From Ariolimax columbianus (Eukaryota; Mollusca; Gastropoda; Stylommatophora; Arionidae): 64,000 nucleotides of DNA. Below are positions 23,345 to 33,890 of this stretch, in pieces. The notes under the pieces were generated by a model. That model saw nothing but the letters and a program-made list of their open reading frames with translations, made no database searches and was not told where the DNA came from. Location: assembly GCA_036924085.1 (NCBI GenBank), contig JAVGWX010000011.1, forward strand, positions 14,246,818 to 14,310,817, written 5' to 3'. The number at the start of each line of letters is the position of its first letter. Positions within the stretch are counted from its first letter, which is position 1. The position numbers and the translations under genes are program-made.

Positions 23345-23600
23345 ATCAATGGGACTTCTGAGCAGAATAGTTGTAGAGCACTCGCTTCAAACTGCACAGG
23401 TAAAGGGTTGAATCCATGTGTATCGATATGTTGCAGTCGACCAAACTATAAATGGTCGCGTAGCTAACTTTTATGAAATGAAAGTCAGTTAGTAATGACA
23501 CTGGCCACCCCACATCATAACAAGTGCAAGTCTAATACAATGATGTTTCTAACACTTCGCCTCCGACAACTTTGCTAACCTTCATATAGTAACTATCTCA
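23345..23600 (+). mobile_element. SINE-B, old copy
   Basis: The tRNA-like head AGTTGTAGAGCACTCGC is followed by a B box-like GGGTTGAATCC, then GCAGTCGACCAAACTATAAA and CTGGCCACCCCACATCA. It is diverged, but the order of blocks matches SINE-B. Confidence 0.65.
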
Positions 23601-23739
23601 GCGCCACAGCAGGCTCGTTATTTCGGCATGAATCTAGACAAGGGAAAGAAGCTATTTGAAAATGAATATTGGTTGTTTTTTTTTGACGTTATCCCCCTTA
23701 TCGTAAAGTGTGTGTTTCTATTCCCCGATTATCTACGCT

Positions 23740-24235
23740 TGCACGGCTTAACAAAATCGGGCAATAAACGGTTAGCACTATGCACGAAAATCAGATTAAT
23801 GCGTATACTGGTCCTGTCGATATTCCTCTATGCTTGTGAGACATGGACAGTTACAGCTGACCTTCAACGAAGGATACAAGCCTTTGGTGATGAGATATTT
23901 CCGAAGACTTTTAAACGTCACGTACAATGATTACAAAAGAGGAAATACGTGATAAAATTACAACAGCAATAGGGCCTTTTGAAGACCTCTTGACAACTGT
24001 CAAAAGAAGAAAACTCGCTTGGTACGGTCACATATCGAGATAAAATGGTCTTGCAAATACGATCCTTCACGGAAAGGTGCAAGGCAGACGACGAAGAGGC
24101 CGCCCCAAAAAGAGGTTGGAGAACAACATAAAAGAATGGCCGCTGACAGAGAAGGGTGGCATAGCGTTGTGAGGATGTCTTCATGTGTGCCCCAACGTCC
24201 TCACCGGTTACGACATGACCTGACCTAACCTGAGT
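23740..24235 (+). mobile_element. LINE reverse transcriptase C-terminal fragment
   Basis: VLSIFLYACETWTVTADLQ is the post-thumb YGCESWT-type box of RTE/L1-like LINE proteins. Degenerate sequence follows, with stops and a KRKLAWYGHI-like box split across frames. It ends in ACCTGACCTAACCTGAG. Truncated and dead. Confidence 0.8.
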
Positions 24236-24484
24236 CTAAATGCGCAATGATCGCAAGAAGGACAGGGCGTTTAATGGACATTCGATGTATCCACTACCCG
24301 CAGTCGTTGCTGGTCGTCCTTGTAACCAGAAGGTATCTTGTTTTCGTTCGTATGTTTTTCTAAGGCCATATGAGTTGTACTGTGTTTTGTACCTAATGAT
24401 AGGACAACGTGCCACGCTCTGAAGTTATTCTTATCAATATTAGGATGTTGAACATACCTACACTTTTGTAATTAGCTCAACTAA

Positions 24485-24790
24485 GGTGGACTGGGCCTGC
24501 CGTTCGCATGCCAGCTGAGCGCATCTCTAATCAATTGTTATGCGGTGAGCTCAAAGCAGGCATACGCTCACAAGGAGGGCAGAAGAAGCTATACAGAGAC
24601 TCCTTGAAAGTCTCTCATAAATGCTTACATATAGATGTCATCTCCTGGGAGATGCTTGCACAAGATCGTACCTCCTGGTGAGTTAGGATCATCGATGGTG
24701 CTCAAATAACAGAGAGTACAGCCATCGCGGAGGCTCAGCAAAAGCGTGCTCTCCGAAAATGTAATACGCACGACGACCTGTCCAAATCTA
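24485..24790 (+). mobile_element. LINE C-terminal fragment
   Basis: Three pieces lie in order: RISNQLLCGELKAGIRSQGG with QKKLYRDSLKVS, then HIDVISWEMLAQDRTSW, then TAIAEAQQKRALRK. This matches the C-terminal tail common in invertebrate LINE proteins. One internal TGA is visible. The 51-bp satellite begins about 135 bp downstream. Confidence 0.75.
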
Positions 24791-24924
24791 CTACACAGAT
24801 GTACGACACATGACCTGTTAGAGGGCAACGACAAAGGCGTTCAGTATGGCAGAACACCCGACATTTGCCGTGTGAAACGGTGCTAAGGAGACATCGTCCG
24901 GTAGTGATTGGGTCATGCCTGGTT

Positions 24925-26045
24925 AGCAGCACGTCCAAGATACATTGGTGGGGAGAGATTGAGTCCTCCCCGGTAAACAACTCGTCCAAGACACATTGGT
25001 GGGGAGAGATTGAGTCCTCCCCGGTAAACAACTCGTCCAAGACACATTGTCGGGGAGAGATTGGGTCCTCCCCGGTAAGCAACTCGTCCAAGACACATTG
25101 GTGGGGAGAGATTGAGTCCTCCCCGGTAAACAACTCGTCCAAGACACATTGGTGGGGAGAGATTGGGTCCTCCCCGGTAAACAACTCGTCCAAGACACAT
25201 TGTCTGAGAGAGATTGGGTCCTCCCCGGTAAACAACTCGTCCAAGACACATTGGTGGGGAGAGATTGAGTCCTCCCCGGTAAACAACTCGTCCAAGACAC
25301 ATTGTCTGAGAGAGATTGGGTCCTCCCCGGTAAACAACTCGTCCAAGACACATTGTCTGAGAGAGATTGGGTCCTCCCCGGTAAACAACTCGTCCAAGAC
25401 ACATTGGTGGGGAGAGATTGAGTCCTCCCCGGTAAACAACTCGTCCAAGACACATTGGTGGGGAGAGATTGAGTCCTCCCCGGTAAACAACTCGTCCAAG
25501 ACACATTGGTGGGGAGAGATTGAGTCCTCCCCGGTAAACAACTCGTCCAAGACACATTGTCTGAGAGAGATTGGGTCCTCCCCGGTAAACAACTCGTCCA
25601 AGACACATTGGTGGGGAGAGATTGAGTCCTCCCCGGTAAACAACTCGTCCAAGACACATTGTCTGAGAGAGATTGGGTCCTTCCCGGTAAACAACTCGTC
25701 CAAGACACATTGGTGGGGAGAGATTGAGTCCTCCCCGGTAAACAACTCGTCCAAGACACATTGGTGGGGAGAGATTGAGTCCTCCCCGGTAAACAACTCG
25801 TCCAAGACACATTGGTGGGGAGAGATTGAGTCCTCCCCGGTAAACAACTCGTCCAAGACACATTGTCTGAGAGAGATTGGGTCCTCCCCGGTAAGCAACT
25901 CGTCCAAGACACATTGTCCGGGAGAGATTGGGTCCTCCCCGGTAAGCAACTCGTCCAAGACACATTGTCCGGGAGAGATTGGGTCCTCCCCGGTAAGCAA
26001 CACGTCCAAGACACATTTTTCGGGAGAGAGTAGGTCCTGCCCGGT
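24925..26045. repeat. 51-bp satellite, ~22 units, open in at least four frames
   Basis: The unit is AACTCGTCCAAGACACATT, then GGTGGGGAGAGATTGAG or GTCTGAGAGAGATTGGG, then TCCTCCCCGGTAAAC. Since 51 is a multiple of three and the unit has few stops, + frame 24865-26079 (404 codons, KTHWWGEIESSPVNNSS) is open. Three minus frames of 363-443 codons are open too. With A for the GGTGGGG type, B for GTCTGAG and C for GTCSGGG, the order is A A C A A B A B B A A A B A B A A A B C C plus an edge unit. In A units, GGGGAG and CTCCCC can pair as a 6-bp stem. No gene is inferred. Confidence 0.93.
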
Positions 26046-26774
26046 CAACAACCTGCATAAAGGCACATTGTTTACGTGATGATTGATACCTTTAATCCTC
26101 GCTGGCCCCCTCTCAAGGCAGCTGAGTACTCGATTCCCCTCAGGATGTACAGAGGGACCTCGCCTGACTTACCATGAAACCACAAGGTACCAGAGCTCCA
26201 ACCCCGGATATTGGAAATTCAATGAAAGTTACAACTTAGTGTCCTTTTTTTTAGCAAGTAAGTGATGGGAAATGTGGGCTTCTAAATTATAAACTATACG
26301 GTAACGGTGGAGTTTAGTTTTAGTGTTAGTCGAAGAATCAACGTCATTGCACACGATTGAACCCATACATGCTCTGTTCTTCTCCATATTAATGGAGAAT
26401 CCCAGTACAATGCAAGATCTCCGCAGCAGCGGCGAGGATCCCGTAATAGATTGGGTAGATTGGGTAGATTTTGAACGCATCGTGAACCATTAAGACTACT
26501 CTTTTCGATTTCCAACTACCGAGGGATTTAAAACGTGCGCGACACTAAACACTGGGGTCTGATCTCTCCTAATAAGAAATACGGGGAAACACCAGAAGGT
26601 CTGCGTGAAAAAATCCCGGTCTCCATTGTGATGTGAACCCGCAACCTCCAGTACCTGAAGCCGATGCCTTACATAGAGACCACTCATTCCCCGTAACGGA
26701 GCTGATTAAAAACAAACAATATTTTGTTAATTGAGAAATGATAACGCAGAGGAATACAACACAAACATCCTTAC
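26046..26774. other. No gene recognised upstream of the candidate exon
   Basis: Unique-looking sequence. On the minus strand it would lie in the intron that follows the exon at 26775-26939. Open frames at 26229-26687 show no domain. Confidence 0.4.
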
Positions 26775-26939
26775 TTTCGTCGTCTCCTTGGGCCTGCATC
26801 TGCTCTAGCTCCTTATCCTCCACGTAATGAGAGAGAAGACATACAAGACCGATGATCAGTCCTAGTCCCATGATACAGAACACCACGCAGGCGATGGCCT
26901 TCGCTCGCTCCTCCTCCTCGTCTTCGTATGGGTTACCGC
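26775..26939 (-). CDS. Candidate host exon encoding one transmembrane segment
   Basis: On minus, CCCCAG precedes the exon and GTAAGG follows it, both good splice signals. Both borders are phase 1, and the 165-bp length is divisible by three, so this could be a symmetric internal exon. It encodes GGNPYEDEEEERAK, a hydrophobic span CVVFCIMGLGLIIGLVCLL, and an acidic/polar segment with KELEQMQAQGDDES. That suggests a single-pass or multi-pass membrane protein with charged juxtamembrane regions. I do not recognise the family. Tandem repeats on both sides would be intronic. Confidence 0.5.
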
Positions 26940-26974
26940 CTGGGGTTGGATAGTTGTTGTCTAAGATAGTGTAC

Positions 26975-27620
26975 TTTTCTATATAAAACAGTACATACAT
27001 TACTATTGTACTTTTCTATATAAAGCAGTACATAAATTACTATTGGACATGTCTATATAAAACAGTACATAAATTACTATTGGACATGTCTATATAAAAC
27101 AGTACATAAATTACTATTGGACGTGTCTATATAAAACAGTACATAAAGTACTATTAGACTTGCCTTTATAAAACAGTACATGAATTACTATTGATTTATA
27201 TATATATACATTATATATATATTTATATATATTTTTTTTCAGTCATGCGTCTGGAGCAGCCGGTAGCTTAGACAGACTGGGTCTACTTTAAGATAAGTTG
27301 ACCATTTTTTCCTTATATGTTGATTTGAATGTTCAGTATTGTTGTCTCTGATGAAGGCCTATTGATCATAACGTAGGTTCTTTTTGTGTTCTCGTCTCGG
27401 TGTGGTATCTGACCATACCTATATTTAAATTTTGATTAAACTCAACTTCAATCAACTTTACAATTTGTTTTAAATGTTTTTTTTCCCATGAATTACTATT
27501 GTACTTGTCTATGTAACACATTACATAAATTACTATTGTACTTGTCTATATAAAACATTACATAAATTACTATTGGACTTGTCTATATAAAACATTACAT
27601 AAATTACTATTGGACTTGTT
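26975..27620. repeat. 37-bp tandem repeat in two blocks split by an insert
   Basis: The unit AAATTACTATTGGACATGTC plus TATATAAAACAGTACAT occurs about six times before 27195 and about four times from 27487. The 27196-27486 segment interrupts it. Both edges of the break carry CATGAATTACTATTG, which may be a target duplication or just array sequence. Confidence 0.88.
27196..27486. mobile_element. ~290-bp insert with a degenerate hammerhead-like motif
   Basis: The insert starts with TATATA repeats and contains CTGATGAAGGCCTATTGATC followed by ATAACGTAGG. This resembles the CTGATGA-stem-GAAAC core of hammerhead ribozymes carried by Penelope-like retroelement ends, but here GAAAC has become ATAAC and the stem is imperfect. 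Assignment is tentative. Confidence 0.35.
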
Positions 27621-27679
27621 ATGTACAACTATGATATGGCAGTTACTAAAATGAGTTTGGTAAGAATAGTCTAATATAC

Positions 27680-27915
27680 AATATGTGTTCTTGCTTGATG
27701 TTTGAGAATGTTTCAGTTGCCTTTAATCTATTTTCTTGGTTGATGTTTGATATCTTTTTTCCTATATCTAAGCTGTTATCTTGCTTGATGTGTGATGTGT
27801 TTCGTGTATCTAAGCTGTTTTCTTACTTAATGTTTGATATTGTTTTTCGTGTATCCAAGCTGTTTTCATTCCTGGTGTATGCTATTGTTTCTTATGTTTC
27901 ATAAACTATTTTTTT
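27680..27915. repeat. Degenerate ~45-60 bp repeat
   Basis: CTTGCTTGATGTTTGA and GTATCTAAGCTGTTTTC recur four to five times with large differences. The open frames at 27683-27904 and 27834-28160 derive from it. Confidence 0.6.
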
Positions 27916-29865
27916 GCGTGATGTGTGCTGCAGTTTTTTTAATGCTTTCTCAGCAGTTTTCTTGCGCGCTGTTTGGCGACGTTGCAAATGTTTTCGAAAC
28001 TATGTTCGTGTTTACAGTTTGCAGGTGCTGTTATATACGTATGTATACATCTGCTGTCGATGGTGATAATTTGGTTGATGCCTTAAATAATAATGACTGC
28101 AGTGACTATCCATTTAATCTTTCGTCTTCCATTATGAGTATAGGACACAATACTAGTTGATATTACGGCAGGAAATTGATGTAATCTTGATTTTTTAGTT
28201 TCTATGACCCTCTGTGGTTGATGATCTTATTATTAATGGCACACCTCTTCTTGTTCTTGTGTGTTTGTTTGGTTGTTGTTGTTTTTCTTTTGGTGGTGGT
28301 GGGGAGGGGGTGGACATGCAGAGGTAAAGTTTTACATATTTACAATAGATGAGTTTCTAGACAAAACAGCTGCATGACATATTGTGTCTGTGCACACCAA
28401 TTAACTTCCCCTGTCCTGGACACCACGTCAGACACTATGTTTCCAATGTTGGGCTATGTCGATTGCTCTGCCGTTCTCCCTCGACATGTCATCCAAATTG
28501 CATGTTTCCAGAAGGGTTGGGTAGATCATCAAGTGGCATGGGTCTTACGTTGAGAGTCCTTCGATGTTGATTGAATTCATCAAGTTGAATCCATGATGCT
28601 TTGGTAATGAAAGAATTATTGGACTGAAAGGTCGTTTCAGGATACTCTCAACTGCTGTATTAACCAGCAATCATTAACTACAATCTATTTGGAAAATCTG
28701 GCAAAGATGGCGCCATAACTGGCTGCGAGTCTACATTTCTCTACTGTTTTGGATCATAATGGATGCCGCCAGACCACGGATTTGCCTGGAATTCACACTA
28801 GTCGACGACTTACACTTGTGTTCACGGAAACGTGGTGTTGTTTTCCGTCTAGACTTGTTATTTCGTTCTTTTTTGTGTGATTTCTTCCATCCGTTTATCC
28901 TTGTCTGGACGCCGGCTGAATGGCACTACGCTTATACCTGTGTCGTATTTCACCGGTTAGTTCTGACGGTTCACCTTCACGAATTTGGCGTGTGAGAATT
29001 TTAGATGCTACTACGATGAGCTGAATACAGCTGGGGAGAGATGTCCCACTCACTCACACGCTGTGTTGTCCATACGACCTCTTCTGGTTATCGAAAACGA
29101 CAAACTGCGTTAGATGCCTTCCTACCTTTCTACCCTGCGGATTACATGTTTACGGAAAGGCTTCGGTGGTAACCTTGAGGCAAAATCTGCATCCTATGCT
29201 ATCTCCAGTCGTCCCGATTAATGTCTTGCCACTAACAAAAGGTAGCTTAGGCTCTGTGAGTGAGGTTGACAAAAGGCGCAGTTTCTTCCTCACTTTAATC
29301 CAAATCACCGCGCAAGTCACCCATTTCAGCGGACACAGCAAGTGATACGACTGTCCACACGGCTGGACAAAGAGAGTGGTCTTCATCACTTGTGATGGAC
29401 AACTTCTTGGAGTCTCCTTTCGTGTCCCTTTTTCTTTGCGTGATGGAGAGAATACCTCCTAGATGCCTACACGCTAGCAACTTATGAATATAGATTTAAT
29501 TACTTTACAGTTTTTTTGTTAAACGCCATTGGCTAAGGGTTTGCTAGTTTAACTGTTCAACTGCCAAGCGTTCTTTTACGTGCACACCGTGTACACAGGA
29601 CTTCCGAGTTTTTCGTTCGACTGCGATCCGATATTTTCTTGGGACCGGGAGATGCTTGATACTAGTTAGTTTCACATATTCACCAGTTCGCCTTTTCAGT
29701 TCGTGAGAGGCAAGCGCATTATATCTCCGCTATAGCGAACCGTCGCCCACCCCTCACCTCTCGTATTGTAAGACTACTGTATCGTATAGTGTTCCTTCTG
29801 TATCCATTGTCGCTTGCTTACATTCTAATGTCGGGGACATTTGCTCAATGATTTAAGCTTTGTTA
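27916..29865. other. No gene recognised (about 1.9 kb)
   Basis: No LINE motif, SINE or satellite family of this window was seen. Short open frames at 28382-28570, 28759-28995 and minus 29150-29480 have no visible domain or paired splice sites. This is one of the longest non-repetitive-looking stretches and could hold exons I cannot see. Confidence 0.4.
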
Positions 29866-29869
29866 CATT

Positions 29870-30065
29870 TGTGTTATATTACAGTGTCTCCTTTGTCATC
29901 TGCTGAGATTATGTTACCCAGATAGGTGAAGTTCTTCACCTATGTATTACTTGTTGGTTTTTGTATAAATATTTGTGTTTCTGTTCTTTTTCTCGTAATC
30001 GTCATAACTTCGTTTCTCCCTATGTTGATTTTAATACTGTAACCCTCATGGTTTAGTTGGTAATA
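29870..30065 (-). mobile_element. LINE reverse transcriptase fragment
   Basis: On minus, SIKINIGRNEVMTITRKR and, after a gap, VKNFTYLGNIISADDKGD match the post-catalytic VNxxKTxxM and FxYLGxxI boxes of RTE/L1-like reverse transcriptases. Both ends are lost. Confidence 0.8.
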
Positions 30066-30284
30066 AGCTGGCATAAATGTCAAACATGACGTGGGCCCAA
30101 CCTCAGTATTAAGAAAATAATGCGTTGCATTACCAAATCAATGATGGTTAGACAGGGTTACATACCAAAATTGTATGTGACAGAACAAGGCAGGCACGTG
30201 GAACAGGTAATCGTAGATAAGCGAAGGTAATGTACAGACCACACATTAAAAAAAAGCCTTGAGATGGTATTACTAAGGTAACTG

Positions 30285-30770
30285 TCAACTGTATGAAGAC
30301 AAGATTAATCTGATATTGACGGCCAAGTTTATTGAGATGATACGCCTGGCTATTTGAGACAAGATTAATCTGATATTGACTGCCACGTTTATTGAGAAGA
30401 TACGCCTGGCTATTTGAGACAAGATTAATCTGATATTGACGGCCAAGTTTATTGAGAAGATATGTCTGGTTATCTGAGACAAGATTAATCTGATATTGAC
30501 GGCCAAGTTTATTGAGAAGATACGCCTGGCTATTTGAGACAAGATTAACCTGATATTGATGGCCAAGTTTATTGAGAAGATATGTCTGGTTATCTGAGAC
30601 AAGATTAATCTGATATTGACGGCCAAGTTTAAGGAGACGATATGTCTGGCTATATGAGACAAGATTAATCTGATTTTGGCGGCCAAGTTTATGGAGAAGA
30701 TATGTCTGGCTATCTGAGAAAAGATTAATCTGATATTGGTGGCCAAGCTTATGGAGAAGATAAGTGATAC
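30285..30770. repeat. 60-bp tandem repeat, 8 units
   Basis: The unit GACAAGATTAATCTGATATT, GACGGCCAAGTTTATTGAGA, AGATACGCCTGGCTATTTGA repeats at exactly 60 bp. Alternating TACGCCTGGC and TATGTCTGGT types suggest a 120-bp higher order in the middle. A 153-codon minus frame is a by-product. Confidence 0.93.
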
Positions 30771-31060
30771 ATGTGGTTATTTGATGGCTAAACTGTATGT
30801 GACAACAGAAACCTGAGACAGACTTCTAAGCTGGTAACGGAGATAAAAGTGGTTATTTCATGGCTAAATTGTATGTAACAGCGGAAACCTGAGACAGACT
30901 TCTAAGTTTATACATGAGATAAATGTGGTTATTTGATGGCTATACTATGAGAAAAACAGAAGCCTAAGACAAAGTATAAATGTGGTTATTTGATGGCTAT
31001 ACTATGAGGAAAACAGTAGCCTAAGACAAAGTATAAATATGGTTATTTAAAAGCAGATTA
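30771..31060. repeat. ~50-75 bp tandem repeat, 4-5 units
   Basis: GTGGTTATTTGATGGCTAAA and CTGAGACAGACTTCTAAG (later CTAAGACAAAGTATAAA) recur with shortening units. It follows directly on the 60-bp array and shares the GTTATTTGA word with it. Confidence 0.75.
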
Positions 31061-31068
31061 GGGAAGGA

Positions 31069-32515
31069 AGACTAACGTCTGGTCAGGCAAAACATACTGA
31101 TCAGACAGGTTAGTCAGGGTCAAGCAAAATATACTGATCTGACATGTTAGTCAGGGTCAAGCAAAATATACTGATCCGACATGTTAGTCAGGATCAGGCA
31201 AAACATACTGATCAGACATGTTAGTCAGGGTCAAGCAAAATATACTGATCCGACATGTTAGTCAGGGTCAAGCAAAATATACTGATCCGACATGTTAGTC
31301 AGGATCAGGCAAAACATACTGATCAGACATGTTAGTCAGGGTCAAGCAAAATATACTGATCCGACATGTTAGTCAGGATCAGGCAAAAACATACTGATCA
31401 GACATGTTAGTCAGGGTCAAGCAAAATATACTGATCAGACATGTTAGTCAGGATCAGGCAAAACATACTGATCAGACATGTTAGTCAGGGTCAAGCAAAA
31501 TATACTGATCCGACATGTTAGTCAGGATCGGGTAAAATATACTGATCGGACATGTTAGTCAGGGTAGGCAAAATATACTGATCTGACATGTTAGTTTGGG
31601 TCAGGCAAAATGTAATGATCGAACATGTTAGTCAGGGTCAGGCAAAATATACTGATTTGACATGCTAGTCAGGGTCAGACAAAATACACTGATCGGACAT
31701 GTTAGTCAGGGTTAGGCAAAATATGCTGATTGAACATGTTAGTCAGGGTCAGCAAAATACACTGGTCATTCTTCTTCTTCTTCTTCTTCTTCTTCTTCTT
31801 CTTCTTCTTCGTTCGTTCTCAATCTCCCACTACCAAACACTGAAAGGGCTTAAGTAGCAGAATGTAGTCCAGAGAACGGAATGCGTTGTGTCGTAGTTTA
31901 CAGCTTGGCTGCGATATTTGCACCTTTCGGTCCTACACATCCAACTTCAGCAAGCATTTTTTGAGTACCGGGTTAGTATTCCCTCTTTGATCCCTTATCC
32001 TTAGACAGTCTGCCCTGATGCAGCCTGTTATCCAGGATCACCCCGTGGAGGTGTAGAAGGGTCTTGGCAGCTATGGTTCACTGGCCCTGACGCTAGCAGT
32101 CAGCTATGGGTCACTGATCACTGCAGCTCTTGCGCTGCTCCGCATCTTGATCCCACTGGTCATTCACCTTGGCTGTCTCGTAGTTCATCATGGAAACAGG
32201 CTGTTTTCACTGAGCGTGAATTACAAGGTTAGGGAAAGACGTTACCACCGTATTAGTAAGTGGCACGCAAAGGAAGCCAATCATATAGCAGAACCGCCTG
32301 GAGGACCCTGGTCCACCTTCATCAGCACGTTCGAGATGAGAGGAGTTATTGCAACCCGCCACTTAACCTCCTTTTCAGGGCGCACAAAAGGGTAACCTGT
32401 TCATTGGGGCATTAAACAACAACAACAACCACAACAACAACAACCACAACAACAACAACCACAACAACAACAACCACAACAACAACAACCACAACAACAA
32501 CAGAAGCAAATTAAG
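31069..32515 (+). mobile_element. Rep-D element with expanded 37-bp satellite, interrupted by Rep-G
   Basis: It begins GACTAACGTCTGGTCAGG, the same terminus as the 9.7, 22.9 and 46.3 kb copies. About 18 tandem units of GTCAGGGTCAAGCAAAATA plus TACTGATCCGACATGTTA run to 31759. A Rep-G copy sits at 31772-32153. The Rep-D body resumes (GAAAGACGTTACCACCG, CCCGCCACTTAACCTCC), ends GGGGCATTAAAC, and is followed by an (AACAACAACCAC)n tail region to about 32515. This is the most complete Rep-D copy and shows that satellite and body form one element. Confidence 0.88.
31772..32153 (-). mobile_element. Rep-G inserted in Rep-D, 12-bp target-site duplication
   Basis: (CTT)n is followed by GTTCGTTCTCAATCTCCCAC, running to CCGCATCTTGATCC. 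CACTGGTCATTC occurs perfectly at 31760-31771 and 32154-32165. The insertion is therefore a retroposition-like event and younger than the host Rep-D array. Confidence 0.95.
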
Positions 32516-32519
32516 AAAT

Positions 32520-33607
32520 AGCGGAGTTAGAGGAGCGCGTTAGGGGAGCGCGTTAGGGGAGCGCGTTATGGGAGCGCGTTAGTGGAGCGCGTTGGTAGAG
32601 TGCGTTAGGGGAGCGCGTTGGTGGATCGCGTTAGCGGTGGGCGTTAGGGGAGCGCGTTAGTGGAGCGTGTTAGCGGAGCGCGTTAGTGGAGCGCGTTAGT
32701 AGAGTGTGTTAGTGAAGCGCGTTATGGGAGCGGGTTAGTGGTGGGCGTTAGGGGAGAGCATTAGTGGAGCTCGTTAGGTGATCGCATTAGGGGAGCGCGT
32801 TAGTGGAGCGCGTTGGTAGAGCGCGTTAGGGGAGCGCGTTGGTGGATCGCGTTAGCGGTGGGCGTTAGGGGAGCGCGTTAGTGGAGCGTGTTAGTGGAGC
32901 GCGTTAGTGGTGGGCGCTAGGGGAGCGCGTTAGTGGAGCGCGTTAGTGGAGTGCGTTAGCGGTGGGCGTTAGGGTAGCGCGTTAGTGGAGCGCGTTAGTG
33001 GAGCGCGTTAGAAGAGCGCATTAGATGAGCACGTTAGAGGAGAGTGTTAGTAGAGTGTGTTAGTGAAGCGCGTTAGAAGAGCTCGTTAGTGGAGTGCGTT
33101 TGTGGAGCGCGCTAGAAGAGTGCATTAGTGGAGCGCGTTAGAAGAGCGCATTAGATGAGCACGTTAGAGGAGAGTGTTAGTAGAGTGTGTTAGTGAAGCG
33201 CGTTAGAAGAGCTCGTTAGTGGAGTGCGTTTGTGGAGCGCGCTAGAAGAGTGCATTAGTGGAGTGCGTTAGTGGAGCGCATTAGAAGAGCGCGTTAGTGG
33301 AGTGCGTTAGTGAAGCACGTTAGTGGAGTGCATTAGTGGAGCGTGTTAGTGGAGTGCGTTAGTAGCACGCGTTAGTGGAGCGTGTTAGTGGAGCGCGGTA
33401 GTGGAGCGCGTTAGAAGAGCTCGTTAGTGGAGTGCATTAGTGCAGCATGTTAGTGGAGCACGTTAGTGGAGCGCGTTAGTAGAGCGCATTAGTGGAGTGT
33501 GTTAGTGGAGTGCGTCAGTGGAGCGCGTTAGAAAAGCGAGTTAGTGGAGCGTGTTTGTGGAGCCCGTTAGATGAGCACATTTGAAGAACGGGTCAGTAGA
33601 GCGCGTT
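32520..33607. repeat. 13-bp satellite, ~80 units
   Basis: GAGCGCGTTAGTG-type monomers with changes such as GGGAGCGCGTTAG, GAGTGCGTTAG and GAAGAGCGCATTAG. Longer stretches are themselves duplicated: an ~109-bp block around 33021-33129 recurs at 33130-33240. The right end runs into the SINE-B head, which itself begins GAGCGCGTTAGCTCAG. Confidence 0.93.
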
Positions 33608-33890
33608 AGCTCAGTTCAGAGCGAGCAATTCGCTATATGCTACAGTAACCGTGTGCGTCGTTTCGAATCGCGCCCGGAGACTAATAAACACCATTTCGTG
33701 GTTTTAATCGGGGACGGCTTCTCCAGTCAACCCAGCTGTAAATGGGTACCTGACGCATGAATTAGGGAAAGACAAACAGCAAGGAAGGGCACTGACCACC
33801 CCACCTCTCACATGCAGCGCTTAGTTCAATGGAGTCTTCAAAAAACTCCATTTCCAACCAGCGGTTAATGCTGCTGAATTTCTACTGTCC
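33608..33890 (+). mobile_element. SINE-B between 13-bp satellite and candidate gene end
   Basis: The head TTAGCTCAGTTCAGAGCG (A box) and GTTTCGAATCGCG (B box) are followed by AGTCAACCCAGCTGTAAATG and the 3' end CTGCTGAATTTCTACT. The T-rich tail overlaps the stop codon of the minus-strand exon at 33882. Confidence 0.88.

Noticed and set aside
24865..26079. 404-codon open frame with 17-residue repeats, and three longer or similar frames on the other strand
   Set aside because: All frames are open at once because the 51-bp monomer is a multiple of three with few stops. There is no start context, signal peptide or splice evidence favouring one.
29150..29480. Overlapping minus-strand frames of 61-79 codons
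   Set aside because: Two frames overlap over the same bases with no domain and no clear exon borders.
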